DNA of 64,000 nt. Source: Isoetes taiwanensis (Eukaryota > Streptophyta > Lycopodiopsida > Isoetales > Isoetaceae). Position numbers and translations under genes: made by a program. Positions 1 through 10,199 of this stretch are shown piece after piece (the stretch's first letter is position 1; every line of letters begins with the position of its first letter). The stretch is taken from contig JAJEKV010000057.1 of NCBI GenBank assembly GCA_021234155.1, forward strand, positions 4,003,821 through 4,067,820, in the 5' to 3' direction. A model generated the notes under the pieces. That model was not told the DNA's origin, did not search any database, and worked only from the letters and a program-made list of their open reading frames with translations.

Positions 1-1364
1 CCATTTTATCATGTATAATACATAGATAGTTATTAGGTTCCATTGCGGATAAGGTCCTCCACATCCAATAAGTTGATCTACATGATAGTTGATCTCATAT
101 ATGGTCCTTCATATGTTCCCTTATCTTTGCCCTTAGACTTGGTTGCACAGTCTTATCTAGTGTCTCCTTCAACTTAGCACATAAATTGCACTTGGCAAAG
201 TTGTTGAAATGCTTATTCCATAGCCTACTAAAACTGGGCTGGGATATAGAGGCTACTCCAAGTTCACGAAGCAATGCATTTATTTCCTCTAATATGCTCT
301 TCTGGGTACAATGGGATGGCAATCTCTTTTCAACAATAACTCTACCCCCGTTTCATCCTTCTTACTCTTATGTGGCATGTTTTCTGCATTGAAATCCACA
401 TATCTTTCAAATATTTCCTTTGCAGCTATAGTTCTTGAGGTAGGCCTTACCAGGCCAGTGTTCCCATGCAATGCAATTTTACTACCATTTTCATGTCTCT
501 TTTTCCAGTTGTGCCAAGAAGAGGTTGGAATTCCATGTATAGCCATCCATGCTTTTGAACATATCCACTTTCCATTCAATGGGAATCTTTTCTTCTTTGA
601 TCTTTCATCCTGAATTGCATAGCCAAATATGGTGTACATGAAATTCCTCCTGCTATCACACTTATGTTCCTGATATGTAGCTCTTGCTCCCACCAACTCC
701 TCTATTGTGAACATTCTAACACAAGAAAAACAATAACATTCACCTCCTCTAACCTTCATCATAGCTTCAGGAGAACAATCATAATCTGACTTGCATCTTT
801 TGGTGGGATAATGTTTGAAAGTTGGAAGTGGCCTCTTGCTACACTGTGTGAACATTGTTGACAATGGTTCTACATCTAAAGGAAACGTGTAGTTCCCCTC
901 CGTTGAATATCGTCCCCTAGGCCATGCAACAATAGTTGGAACCTCTAGTTGCTTCACACAAGCTAGGCATTCTTGTTTGCCTGAACCCTTTTCCTTCCAA
1001 TTAATTTTGAGATTGCCACACCTAACCTGTCCTCCCCTAATCTTTCATCATTCACTGCATTGATAGGATCTGCTAGAACAATAATCCCTTCTCCTACTGC
1101 CTCTCTGTTGCATGCATGCAGGATCTTGACCTTTTTGTTTTTCCAATCGACCCGAGTATAAAGTACAATTTCTTTTCCTTTGCCATCATCCTTTTCATTT
1201 GAGGTCTTTTCCTTTCCTTTGCCATCATCAACATCATTTGGAGTCTTTTCCTTTCCTTTGCCATTTGAGATATTTTTCTTTCCTTGGACATCATGTTCAT
1301 TAGTTGGGAATTTCTCCTTGCCTTGATAAGCATCATTGGGGGTTTTTTGTTTAGCATTTTGCAT
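1..1364 (-). pseudogene. Transposon-type protein remnant, left copy (DUF7869-like family)
   Basis: Three collinear open frames on the minus strand (963-1364, 289-957, 95-322) read as one protein broken by frame changes; it runs off the left edge. The N-terminal ~70 residues are lysine- and acid-rich with GKGKEKT repeats. Then come a stretch with IIVLADPINAVNDERLGED, a Cys-rich segment (ECYCFSCVRMF), the NGKWICSKAWMAIHGIP segment and FAKCNLCAKLKETLDK. A second copy with the same order lies at 60083-62960 (-) and extends further. The order of a Cys-rich segment, an ICxxAW..IHGI segment and a downstream DKMDQ motif (seen in the right copy) recalls the repeat-encoded proteins carrying DUF7869-type domains. 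That assignment is by pattern memory and is tentative. The two dispersed copies and their decay argue for a mobile element rather than a host gene. Confidence 0.6.
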
Positions 1365-1384
1365 GCCATTGACCTAGAATGCAT

Positions 1385-1846
1385 AAAAATATATAGTAAG
1401 TTAGCATATCCAAATAACCTCTAACTAACATGTTCATAAATGAAAGCCTCATATGTCTTATTCTATTTGATCATTCTATTTATATAATGGGATTCCCCAA
1501 GTTATTTTCCTCAACATTATATAAAAATAAAACCCTCTACTTATAACCTTCACACTTGTATCCTATAATAACCTTAGAAACAACTTTTAAGGTTATTATA
1601 GGTTTGCAGTTTTAAGGTTAAGAAGTTTATTATAGGTTAGAAAATTTAAGGTTGGAAAGTTATTGTAGGTTAAAAGTTTTAAGGTTAGAAGTCTAATTCA
1701 TGAACTTTTAAACTTATAACTTAACTATTAACTTAAAACTATTTTAAAAACTTATAAGTCAACTTTTAAACTTAATAACCCTTAAAACAATTGTCCTTAA
1801 AACAATTAACCCTTGTAATAAATTTTCGCGGAAGTTATAATGGCGC
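1385..1846. repeat. AT-rich spacer with imperfect 30-40 bp repeats
   Basis: No coding frame was recognised. Between about 1560 and 1790 the phrases AAGGTTATTATAGGTT, TTTTAAGGTTAGAAG and CTTATAACTTAACTATTAAC recur in varied form, giving a loose AT-rich tandem repeat upstream of the minus-strand transposon gene. Confidence 0.5.
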
Positions 1847-2214
1847 ATGACACGAAATTTTAAAAGCGCTTATTATTTCAAGTTAGCCTTCCTTTTCAAA
1901 CTTTTCTCTCACACTTTCAACATTAGCGCTTCGCCCAATTTCGCATTCCGATTCCAGCTTCCAATTTCGCATTCCAGTGCGCTTTCTCGGCTTCTATCCG
2001 CTTCTCAAAGATCATCAATCTACCTTCAATCTATCTTCTCTCGCTTTTACGGGCATCAATCTATCTCTGCTTTGCATGACCTAAGGAATCAATCTATCTG
2101 CTGCATGACCTAAGGAATCGCTAATCTATCTTTCTGGGCTTCAATCTGCCAAGCTTTTATCCGTTTTTTCGAGCTTTTCGAGATTTTATCCATTTTATCT
2201 GTTTTTCGAGCTTT

Positions 2215-2345
2215 TGGGTTTTCGGCTTCTATCTGCTTCTCGGCTTCTATCTGCATCAATCTCGACTTCTATCCGCTTCTGGCTTCTATCCGCATCAATC
2301 TCGACTTCTATCTCGCTTCTCGGCTTCTATCCGCTTTAGGGTTTT
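2215..2345. repeat. Imperfect tandem repeat, CGGCTTCTATCCGC units
   Basis: The phrase (C)GGCTTCTATC(C/T)GC, often followed by ATCAATCTCGA, recurs about seven times with spacing of roughly 15-30 bp. It sits in a pyrimidine-rich stretch (about 1890-2480) that holds no convincing reading frame. Such a CT-rich stretch could be a decayed promoter or 5' leader of the exon-like region that starts at 3233; this is inference. Confidence 0.55.
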
Positions 2346-2639
2346 CGGCTCAAAGGTTTGTAGGCTCTATACAATGTCTCTGGTTTTTTTGGGTTTTTGG
2401 CTCTCTACAATCTCTCTGACTTTGAATAACTTTGGTTTTTGTGTTAAAGCTTCTCGGCTTCTCGGTTAGAAGGCTCAATTCTCGGGTACAGAACACAAGT
2501 AGGTTAGTATTTCCTGTTATATACATAAAGTAGTTATTTTACATAAAGCAGTTCCTCACAGATTGGTTACGTGATCCGCCTATATGATCCGCTCTTATTC
2601 TATTTCACTAGGTCTTCCTCTATCTCGCTCTAAGCCATG

Positions 2640-2830
2640 ATCTAAAATAATGAAGTAAATAATGATCTATGATCTATCTGCTCTATGATCTTGCTCTATG
2701 ATCTATGAGCTATGATCTATGATCTATCTGCTCTATGATCTATCTGCTCTATGATCTATGATCTATCTGCTCTATGATCTATGATCTATCTGCTCTATGA
2801 TCTATCTGCTCTATGATCATGCTTATATGA
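2640..2830. repeat. Minisatellite of GATCTATCTGCTCTAT units
   Basis: The words CTATGATCTATGATCTATCTG and CTCTATGATCTATCTG alternate for nearly 200 bp, giving a nearly pure 8-24 bp period array. Flanking words (TCTTATTCTATTTCACTAG, near 2590 and 2845) also recur on both sides, so a larger duplication may enclose it. Confidence 0.75.
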
Positions 2831-2976
2831 TTTTGCTGTATCTGCTCTTATTCTATTTCACTAGCTCTTCCTCTATCTGTTCTAAATAATGAACTAAAAG
2901 AATGAACTAAATATTGAACTAAAATAATGTATTCAACGATTATGCATTCTATTAGAATAATATGTTAGAATGGGAG

Positions 2977-3153
2977 AAATCGCGCTTGGCGCATTTCTAT
3001 TTTTTGGTTTCCGATTTTCCATTAGGTTAATCAAAGTGCGCCAGGCGCGTTTTTAGTTTGGCCTTTCTATTTCATACGGTTCTATACAAATCGCGCCAGG
3101 CGCGTGTAAAATAGATCTGTGAAAAAAACATAGCAAAGCGCCTGGCGCGTTTT
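2977..3153. repeat. Cluster of four GC-rich palindromes
   Basis: Four related near-palindromes lie at 2977-2996, 3034-3054, 3088-3107 and 3134-3153. Each has a core GCGCC(A/T)GGCGCG or GCGCTTGGCGC flanked by A-runs on the left and T-runs on the right. They lie just upstream of an intron-like acceptor (TTCTCTCGTTCTAG) at about 3232, in AT-rich DNA, so the GC-rich cores stand out. They belong to a family spread from 3 to 11 kb. Confidence 0.75.
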
Positions 3154-3232
3154 GAATTATGTATGTTCAGAATTGTTTTATGGGGAGAGTAATATATCAT
3201 TTGCTAATGACTTAATTTCTCTCGTTCTAGTG

Positions 3233-3645
3233 CCATGGATTTTCCTTATGCATGGACACTAGCTGATCCTACACTGGATGGTTCTAGTTCAAATACACTT
3301 CCCCTGGACGACCATCAACTCTGGACCCTGTACAAGGTATTACTTGAGTGTGTTGTTCAAAACGTTCAAAGAGAGTTGGAGAATCCAATAGACCGATCAG
3401 ATCAAAATATGGGTACACTTCCATCGCATCTATGGACATAACAGACTCCTCATGCTCTTAGAAAGGCTCATGCCAACAAATAAGTACGAGGATTTGCTTT
3501 ATAGTATCAAGGATCGATACAACACTCTGGTTTGGAGACTCGACATCCGCAGGGAAGATGAGGATCCTGTCATATCAGGGTAGTTCAGGTGGGACTTTTT
3601 GCGGGATTGGGCCGATGAAGTGGGGCTATGTGACATATTGTAGAG
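3233..3645 (+). pseudogene. Exon-like coding remnant, unrecognised
   Basis: A frame starts with ATG at 3235 right after a TCTAG acceptor-like sequence and runs as a 68-codon frame (WTLADPTLDGSSS...). After one frame change near 3425 it continues as GHNRLLMLLERLMPTNKYED to RLDIRREDEDPV, and after another as FRWDFLRDWADEVGLCDIL near 3585-3640. The downstream TGTAGAGAT could begin a poor intron. Composition is protein-like (charged, amphipathic), but I do not recognise the family. Palindromes of the 3-11 kb family flank it on both sides. Confidence 0.4.
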
Positions 3646-3654
3646 ATAGAAAGA

Positions 3655-3740
3655 ATTCGCCCCTGGCGCATTTTTGCAGAAGAAGAAATGTACATACACT
3701 TTTTGAATATGAATACAAACTCGCTACCGCGCGCATTTTG
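3655..3740. repeat. Two degenerate palindrome-family members
   Basis: 3655-3675 reads ATTCGCCCCTGGCGCATTTT and 3720-3739 reads CTCGCTACCGCGCGCATTTT. The second belongs to a TCGCTACCGC subfamily that recurs at 6864, 9015 and 9085. Confidence 0.6.
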
Positions 3741-3742
3741 CA

Positions 3743-4570
3743 CTATCATTTAGTTTATTATGTTTTTTTATATGCAATGTCGAAAACATTGAATCCTTTG
3801 ATGCCCTCCACCAAAGATGACCAACCCCAAGAAACTATATATTTTCATAAATGTGTAGTTTCATGGGGTTGATATGATCGGGCTAAAGAACATCCATCAA
3901 ATTCAAAATTCACAACATCACGCAGATGTTATGATATATTCATTTCTTTTTGAATATCCAAATATACATACCTTTTTCGAGACGCCTCCTTTGGCCATGC
4001 TACAAATGTGCCCACGCTTTCACCAACCAGTGATCGCCACCGGATGTCTTCTTGGAAGAGCCTCATCTTCGTAATTGTTTTATAATGGAAATCTTACGTA
4101 AACCGCTTCCAAGAGGAACACCATGACACATAGAACTTGGATTCAGATCTTCGATTTTACATAAGCCTACTCGGCGCTTCAAGTTTGCTGTTAAAAGATA
4201 GCATTCTTCTCCGACACTGATGAAGAACCAGAATGCATTGGAAAAAATAGAGGACGAAAAATAGAGAACAAGAGAATGCATTCGGAATGGAATCACACTC
4301 ACCATAGCTCAGCAGACATCGAATGGGATTGAAGGCGGCTCGATCGAATAGGATTGAAGGCGTTGTAGACGGATCTTAAGCGCTCGATAGTAGGAATGAT
4401 CTTGGGCGCCCAAAGTAGGAATGATCTTGGGCGCCTCGATAGTAGGTGGCCGATTAGGTGGTAGTAGATTGCCACATATGCGTTTCTTGAAATTAATAAT
4501 TAATTGTTCTTGAAATTGCACTAAAAAGAAAAACACAATTTAAATTTGTAAATGAGCGGGACGGGCGGTT
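3743..4570. other. No gene recognised; small direct repeat
   Basis: Only short frames occur here. At about 4390-4440 a 22-bp phrase (AGTAGGAATGATCTTGGGCG) is repeated twice in tandem between CTCGATAGTAG words. I see no family signature. Confidence 0.3.
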
Positions 4571-4581
4571 AATTAAGGCGG

Positions 4582-4589
4582 TATAAATT
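4582..4589 (+). promoter_or_regulatory. Candidate TATA box (TATAAATT)
   Basis: A TATAAATT motif lies about 120 bp upstream of an ATG at 4704 that opens a clean short exon ending in a consensus splice donor. The spacing suits a plant core promoter with a short 5' leader. It is positional evidence only. Confidence 0.35.
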
Positions 4590-4703
4590 TAAAAGGACGC
4601 GAATTTGAATTTACGGTTGTAAATCTGACGGCCAAGATTATGAACGCATACATATAAGTTTAAACCAAAATCCCAGTCTCATATTATCCGCACTTGCAGT
4701 TCT

Positions 4704-4829
4704 ATGGCGTCTAGAGGATCTGGCCGCGGCGAGGTGTCTTTGGTAGAGGTGGGCTTACAGCCCAAAGCACAAATCCCATGCCCGAGGTCACCGAACAAGC
4801 GTAAAGCACAAATCCAACAAGCGCCTCAG
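4704..4829 (+). CDS. Candidate first exon (42 codons) with consensus donor
   Basis: ATG at 4704 opens 42 codons (MASRGSGRGEVSLVEV... ...KRKAQIQQAPQ) that end exactly at CAG|GTAATTG, a good plant splice donor. A TATA-like box lies upstream. The peptide is basic and Gly/Arg/Ser-rich, as a nuclear N-terminus could be. The following stretch (4830-5441) is AT-rich, contains four palindromes and ends in TTTCACAG, as an intron would. The next open frame (5442) is not in phase with this exon, so the gene is either broken or wrongly joined here. No family is recognised. Confidence 0.4.
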
Positions 4830-5190
4830 GTAATTGATCTGTTTTTGTTCTGTAATTGATTTCTGTGTCCCTTTTTTTGTTAGGTTTTTAGGATGTTTTT
4901 CTGTAATAATATAGTTATTATCCAATAAGAAGCATGTGTCCTCTAATGTTTGAGTTCATATGTCCCAAAAATGTATGGAAACAAATGCTTAATGTGTACA
5001 TGTTGGTTTCTCTTTTAATGCTGTATGTGCTGTTTGAAGCTTGTATACTTAGTCAACAAGATTCAAAGAACTAGCTATTCAAAGAGCTAGTTGTGTTTTT
5101 TATAGTTAGTTGTGTCCTCTGATGAAGATTCAACTCTTTAAGTTGCATTTTTTATAGTTAGTTGTGTCCTGAGCATTTTGATTCGGACAA

Positions 5191-5373
5191 AACGCCCCTG
5201 GCGCAGTTTAATTAGGCATTACATTAGTTTCTTTATCTTTCAGGTCACTTCTAAAACGCGCCAAGCGCGTATTTGTTGCATTTTGATCGGGGCAAAACGC
5301 TGGCGCCCCTGACCCCAATAAACTAAATGAACTTTGCGGTATTCATTTTTCAAATCGCGCCAAGCGCGTTTTT
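5191..5373. repeat. Four palindrome-family members in an intron-like interval
   Basis: Members lie at 5191-5205 (AACGCCCCTGGCGCAG), 5253-5274 (AAAACGCGCCAAGCGCGTAT), 5293-5310 (AAAACGCTGGCGCCCC) and 5351-5373 (CAAATCGCGCCAAGCGCGTT). Two of them are followed by the same words TTTGTTGCAT, so the flanks may be part of the repeated unit. Confidence 0.7.
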
Positions 5374-5441
5374 GTTGCATATGTGTCGACAGCATTTATT
5401 TGAGCATAAAAAGATTAACCCATGTGCTGTAATTTCACAGG

Positions 5442-5696
5442 ATCACAAAAGACAATCAAAAGAGGGAGGATCAAGCAAGGCGAGACCTCTACAAATTCCC
5501 GAAAAAGCAAAGGAAGGAAGAAGAAGATGTTACCGCATGCACTGCGCAAAGATGTATTGACGTTAGAAGATACATCCGAATAATAAAGGCTCGTAGAACC
5601 TCCATGTCCGTAAGAAGATCTTATAGAGGGGTCGAATGGTATGTGGAGATATTCAAAACCGGTGGGAAGACGGACCTCGATTCATGTCAAGGTTAA
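5442..5696 (+). pseudogene. Exon-like open frame, 84 codons, unrecognised
   Basis: Starting at a TTTCACAG|G acceptor-like site, a frame without ATG runs 84 codons to TAA at 5694. It is rich in Arg/Lys/Glu (REDQARRDLYKFPKKQRKEE, then VRRYIRIIKARRTSMSVRRS and YRGVEWYVEIFKTGGK). It reads like a real basic protein segment but is out of phase with the exon at 4704. From 5700 to 7600 the coding-like texture continues in changing frames, for example RTRKKLALEAGKLRKDKEAL near 6000-6050. I take the region to be a decayed gene. Function is unknown. Confidence 0.4.
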
Positions 5697-6607
5697 GACA
5701 GACCGATCAAATGAAGAAGCAGGGAATTCTTATTACATGTGAAGTACAGTGACAATTCTTTTCGCGCTCAGGTTAGTTGAAGTGGGCCAAAACATAAGAA
5801 AAGCCTAAAGAAGATCAATCGATGCAAAGGCGAGCTCTTTTAAAGAGACCGCTTTAAGATCGCATTTACATGGCCGATAACCTCTTCAAATTTGGTTGGG
5901 GCGGTTGAAGCCATTGACTCCTAGAAGAATATGCGAGGGCTTACACCGCTCGACGAGCCATTAGCACGAGGCCCCTGCGCAAAGGTCTACTTACAAAAAG
6001 AAGGACAAGGAAGAAGCTAGCTCTAGAGGCAGGGAAACTACGTAAGGACAAAGAGGCCTTACAAGTGACGATGACAAGGCCATGCAGCTTGGAGGCAATG
6101 AGCAAATCCGAAGAAATATGCCGACAAGTATCCACCATCGGGCCTCGCCTTCACACATCCAAATAACGTGGGACGTGGCTTTTCAGTCCACTAAAGCTAT
6201 TTATATCGCCAGGTAAGGTATGACAAGCAAAGCACTCCTTGGAGATATTGAACAAAGATGATCGAAAATCCGTGGCAAAAGCAATGCCCGCAGATGTAGT
6301 GCCTTACGATACCGTAACAAAAAAGGTAATCATCCGGAGCAAGCCGAGGACTTCATCGAGAACCCGACATACATTTTATGATAATAGATGGCCAAATTCA
6401 ATAGAGGCCCGAAGATTCTCATCAAGAAGGCACGATAATCGGGAATCAGTTGTTCTATAAGTCAGATTCGTCGAAAACGCCGGCTCCTGAGCGGTCAACA
6501 ACACCGCCGAACTAGCCGGGGCCAAGCGCGCGACTCTAAATGACATGGGAAAAACTTTCTTATACAAAAGGTAATTCTCTTCCCACATTTTTATTTTTCG
6601 TATTACC

Positions 6608-6662
6608 AAATCGCGCCAAGCGCGATTTCATAGTAGAAGGCAAATCGCGCCTGGCGCGATTT
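6608..6662. repeat. Best-preserved palindrome pair
   Basis: Two 21-bp near-perfect palindromes, 6608-6628 and 6642-6662, have identical AAATCGCGCC left arms, GCGCGATTT right arms and centres differing by AA versus TG. They are 13 bp apart (CATAGTAGAAGGC). The sequence GAAGGC...GCCTTC extends the second palindrome by several pairs (AGAAGGCAAATCGCGC and its complement on the right), giving a long potential hairpin. These two best define the family. Confidence 0.85.
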
Positions 6663-6719
6663 GCCTTCTCTAAATAGCAAAGGGTTCCTGGGATGGTAGA
6701 CGTTTCCCGTCAAATAAGC

Positions 6720-6912
6720 AAATCGCGCTGGCGCTGATTTTATATTAGAATACAAGTTGAGCCGCGATTTGCCTAGCCCGAGGAGACATGGCTGTCCTTG
6801 AAGATAGCCGCTTTCTTCTCAAAAGTAGGCAAATCGCTGCGGGCTTAATTTGTATTCTAATATGAAATCGCTACCGCTTGTTTTTCTAATATGAAATCGC
6901 TGCGTGATTTTT
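6720..6912. repeat. Degenerate palindrome-family members
   Basis: 6720-6740 (AAATCGCGCTGGCGCTGATT), 6755-6771 (half site GCCGCGATTTGCC), 6831-6851 (AAATCGCTGCGGGCTTAATT), 6864-6882 (GAAATCGCTACCGCTTG) and 6894-6910 (AAATCGCTGCGTGATTT). The outer AAATCGC and T-rich arms are kept while the centres vary. Confidence 0.6.
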
Positions 6913-7628
6913 AAACTAGAAGGATTGTTTGAATTCACGATTATAAAGCTAACGGTTATTCCTTTGCGTTCCCTATATAGAGCAACTTCGCATGCTCTAA
7001 ACCGGGATTGAATATGGGAAGCCAATGCCTACTGCATGGCCCGGCACCCAAAAGCTGAATTCAAGTTGCCGGAAAGGACACTTAGTCGACTATAATACTG
7101 AGACAAGACCAAGAGCACCGGATCAAAGAAAAAAAGGAGATGAAAAGGGTGATGTCGGAAGAACCAACTCACCGTACCCCAAGGATGCCTGCAAGATAGT
7201 TTTTGCTTCAGATCCCGCTTTGGGAGAAATGGAATGAATTCGGGGCGCCACGTGGAAAAAGAAGTTGTCGATTCACAAGGAAGATTTCCTCCCCTGTTGA
7301 CACATCAATTTTTTATATCCATATAATGTAGATGAGGAAGGCCTGTGGATTGGAAGATCAAGAACTCATCTCACCTGGATAGGATAATCAAAAAGGAAAT
7401 CCTTTACAAGAAAACCCTCAAAGAACAAAGGCTATGGAATCCTTTGAAGATGCATGCGACGAAATAAGAATATTAGAGTGCTCAAGAAGGCGCTTGGTGA
7501 GGAATTGCAAAGGCTTACATCGAGAGTGGTCATTGTCGAGTTAGGACTAATGCAAAAGTATAACGCTCCAACGACGGCGACCTAAAGAAGTATGTATTTT
7601 GGTCCAAGGACTTTGTCAAGCGTGAAGG

Positions 7629-8794
7629 TTGAAGAACGCTGCAAAGATCGCTGGGATTCACACAAAAGTTGCATCCGACTTGAAACGAAAAGTCGCTGCG
7701 TTGGTGAAGCGGACCCGAGACAGAATCCACATTTTTTATCAAGTGTCCACCGGTTTCAAGTGTGCCTTGCCGGAAGGGGTGAAGGTCCTCATGATATCAC
7801 ACTCTTCGCGGCTTGATAGCCGAGGCGCCCGATGGTCACTTGAAGACTATAATACGCTCTTCAACATATGCAAAGTGGTTGCACGACGTAAAATGAATTA
7901 CACAATCGTCACTATATGTCCCTCCGACATGTCCTATGCATATGCTCTAAGTGCTTTGCAAATGACTTAGAATGCGTGAAAGTCATACGACAGGCGATCC
8001 TCATAGATGAAAACAAGAACAGTGACTTCAGCACAGCAAGTAAAATTTCTCATGTGCTTATTATTATGATAGCCATGATGGATGATAAGGAATATGAAAG
8101 GCTTAAGGGAAAAGCAGATGGAGAGAAACTAGCATGGCAAAGGCTATCGCTAGATGAACGATCCTCGCTAAACGCCTTCTATCCGGAGCAAGAAGACAAG
8201 GGGAAGGCTGTCAAGGTCGTGGAAGAGTTAGAGGAGGAAGAGGAGGATGAGGAAGAAAACGAGGACGACCCAGTTCTTGTGGGCCACATAAAGTATGAGC
8301 TCCTAACTTCACATAAGGGGAAGCTAAACAAGAACGGGTTCTCTATGGACCTTTCCCAGTATCTCATTGAAGCATTTTGTCCATTGGGAACAACTTGCTG
8401 GGAACTTCACGTTGGAGGTTACATCGGTAGAGAAGCTTTGAAGTTAGCAAGGAAATGCCAGAGCGTCGTCTCCGATGATCGAGCCAGAAATTTTTTGGAC
8501 CTCTTCTTTGAGAAAGTACTAGAGGAAGCCCCTAGGGGACCAATCGGCAATGCAAAAAACAAAGCTTCTAGCTCTAAGGCGAAAATACCTTCAGATTTGC
8601 TTAAGGAACGGGAGATTCGAGATGTGCATTGCTTGGCTCCAACATCATGGATGACATGGACGAAAGCAAAAGATCTCCAAGTACCTAATCGACATGCTCG
8701 TGAACATTCTTGGCCCCGACAATATAGACCGAATGACAATACCAAGGATGATGATAATAACAATATTGATGATGAAGCCGGACTCCAAATCTGA
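7629..8794 (+). pseudogene. Largest remnant of the 4.7-9.7 kb gene-like region, unrecognised
   Basis: Two plus-strand frames overlap and join at a frame change near 7920-7970: 7629-7970 and 7916-8794. Read across the change, the protein is about 380 residues. It has a basic N-terminus, a globular part with WSLEDYNTLFNICKVVAR and TICPSDMSYAYALSALQM, and a run of about 17 Glu/Asp near 8222-8265. After that come a segment with KNGFSMDLSQYLIEAFCPLG, YIGREALKLARKCQSVVSDD and FLDLFFEKVLEEAP, and an Asp/Asn-rich C-terminus. There is no signal peptide or membrane segment. I do not recognise a family. The texture resembles large repeat-encoded plant proteins rather than a known enzyme. Confidence 0.45.
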
Positions 8795-9014
8795 TAACAC
8801 TAGCCGTTAGCGTAAAGAGTAATGAACTATCAAGCGTAGTTCACACCGCATATGATCTCAACCGATGTGGTTGGTGCTTCTAGCGGACCGAGGCAAACTT
8901 CGTAATAAAGATGCAAGGGATGAAGAGAACACGGGGGAATGATGAAGACGAAAGGTATCGCGGACAATGTTCCTTTTTTTGATATCCATGCATTTTACAA
9001 ACTAGAAGATATAG

Positions 9015-9107
9015 AAATCGCTACCGCGCGATTCGTGAGTTTCCTAGAGCATACTTTTGAATTATGTTGACATGCATCATTAATGAAATCGCTACCGCTG
9101 GCTTTTT
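9015..9107. repeat. Two TCGCTACCGC-subfamily palindromes
   Basis: 9015-9033 reads AAATCGCTACCGCGCGATT and 9085-9107 reads GAAATCGCTACCGCTGGCTT. With 3720 and 6864 this makes four copies of the same 11-bp variant, so the variant is a subfamily rather than random decay. Confidence 0.6.
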
Positions 9108-9234
9108 GTTTTCCATTTCTTTCATCTCATACGTTATTGTTCTCCTTACGTAAATGATTTGGCTTCCCCAAAAGTAATCGGGTCTTTGATTTGAATGGTG
9201 TGCTATGTAGAACATTACCTAAAGCCCGGGCTTT

Positions 9235-9685
9235 GAAAAGTCATGGTATGCTAAACCATTTGAGACACGCACCAAATATGTTTACCCGCGCCCTTTATCC
9301 GGAAGGAGATGTTGGACCAGCCTTCATCCATTTCTTTCTGTGCAATTTGGTCATCCATGGAGCATAGAAATATACAGGATGTTTTGAAAGTAGTGCCTGA
9401 GCTAAATAGAAATTGGATCAAAGCAAATGTGCTTCATTCACAAACCCTAAAGAACCGACAGGTAAAAAGATATTTGTGAAATGCTTGTGCAACATGATGG
9501 ATGCCCTAGGTGTTGAGGATAAGGAAGGCATAATCATTGTGGATGATGACGCTCTAAAGTGTTGCTTCAATCAGTCACAGTCATTGAATCCGCCACCCTA
9601 TCATCCTCAAGATTTTGACAAAGATGACTTCCTGCTTCGCTTTGTTAGTGTCCCGGCAGAAATAGCTTCGAGAAAAAGCAAATAA
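9235..9685 (+). pseudogene. Coding remnant downstream of the 7.6-8.8 kb frame
   Basis: Two plus-strand pieces: about 9258-9360 (APNMFTRALYPEGDVGPAFI, then HFFLCNLVIHG) and 9413-9685 (KKIFVKCLCNMMDALGVEDK, IIIVDDDALKCCF, PPPYHPQDFDKDDFLLRFV). The second ends with TAA at 9683. Both are protein-like and on the same strand as 7629-8794, so they may be the 3' part of the same decayed gene. No family is recognised. Confidence 0.35.
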
Positions 9686-9739
9686 GAGATACAAACACTA
9701 TACCCACAACTTGATCGGACAGGGGAAATTGACAGGGAC

Positions 9740-10195
9740 CTTGAGAAAATCGTTCTAGAAAGGGAACTTTTTTTATATATATGTATACATGAAATACACT
9801 TTCCAAAAAGTTTTGAATATGAAATATACTTTATACGAAAGGTTTTGAATATATATTGTGTTCTTTTATCAAAGATTATTGGTTCCGTAATGCGTTTGTT
9901 TTTTATATTATGTGTACGATTTGCTATACTTGCAATAATTTGTATGTATATACCGGGGTCAATAATTTTGGTGTGTATAAATAGGTATGCATGAAATTGC
10001 CCCCTAGAATAAACCCGGCCTCCGCCTTCTCCTTGTTATTATGGCACATTCTATTACCTGCAAGATGAACCATGCGGACCTCTGCGTGCCGCTTGTAGCT
10101 AGAAATAGAACTTCGTGGACCGGCTTGATGTCGTTGCTATGAATCCTGTCCGCTTCTATCCTGATCCCTTTGATGTTGTAATCCATCTTATATGC
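9740..10195. other. AT-rich stretch, then unassigned sequence
   Basis: 9760-9860 repeats GAAATATACTTT/GTTTTGAATATG twice imperfectly. 10010-10190 looks mildly protein-like (TGYP-type plus-strand phrase NPVRFYPDPFDVVIHL near 10140-10190) and is cut by the MITE at 10200. No gene is recognised. Confidence 0.25.
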
Positions 10196-10199
10196 ATTA

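Larger units (their letters stand above)
5700..7600 (+). other. Frameshifted coding-like stretch
   Basis: Plus-strand frames of 50-80 codons follow one another without ATG continuity: about 5921-6165 (AISTRPLRKGLLTKRRTRKK and a coiled-coil-like LALEAGKLRKDKEAL), 6239-6460 (KAMPADVVPYDTVTKKVIIR) and 7025-7237. They are interrupted by palindrome-family members at 6608-6912. Texture and location between better preserved frames suggest one decayed gene. No domain is recognised. Confidence 0.3.

Noticed and set aside
7629-7970. Methyltransferase-like assignment
   Set aside because: A vague resemblance of SLEDYNTLF...TICPSDMSYAYA to Rossmann-type enzymes was noticed, but no catalytic motif can be named.
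8179-8763. Minus-strand frames with serine and leucine runs
   Set aside because: Shadows of the Glu/Asp run and of the 7916-8794 frame.
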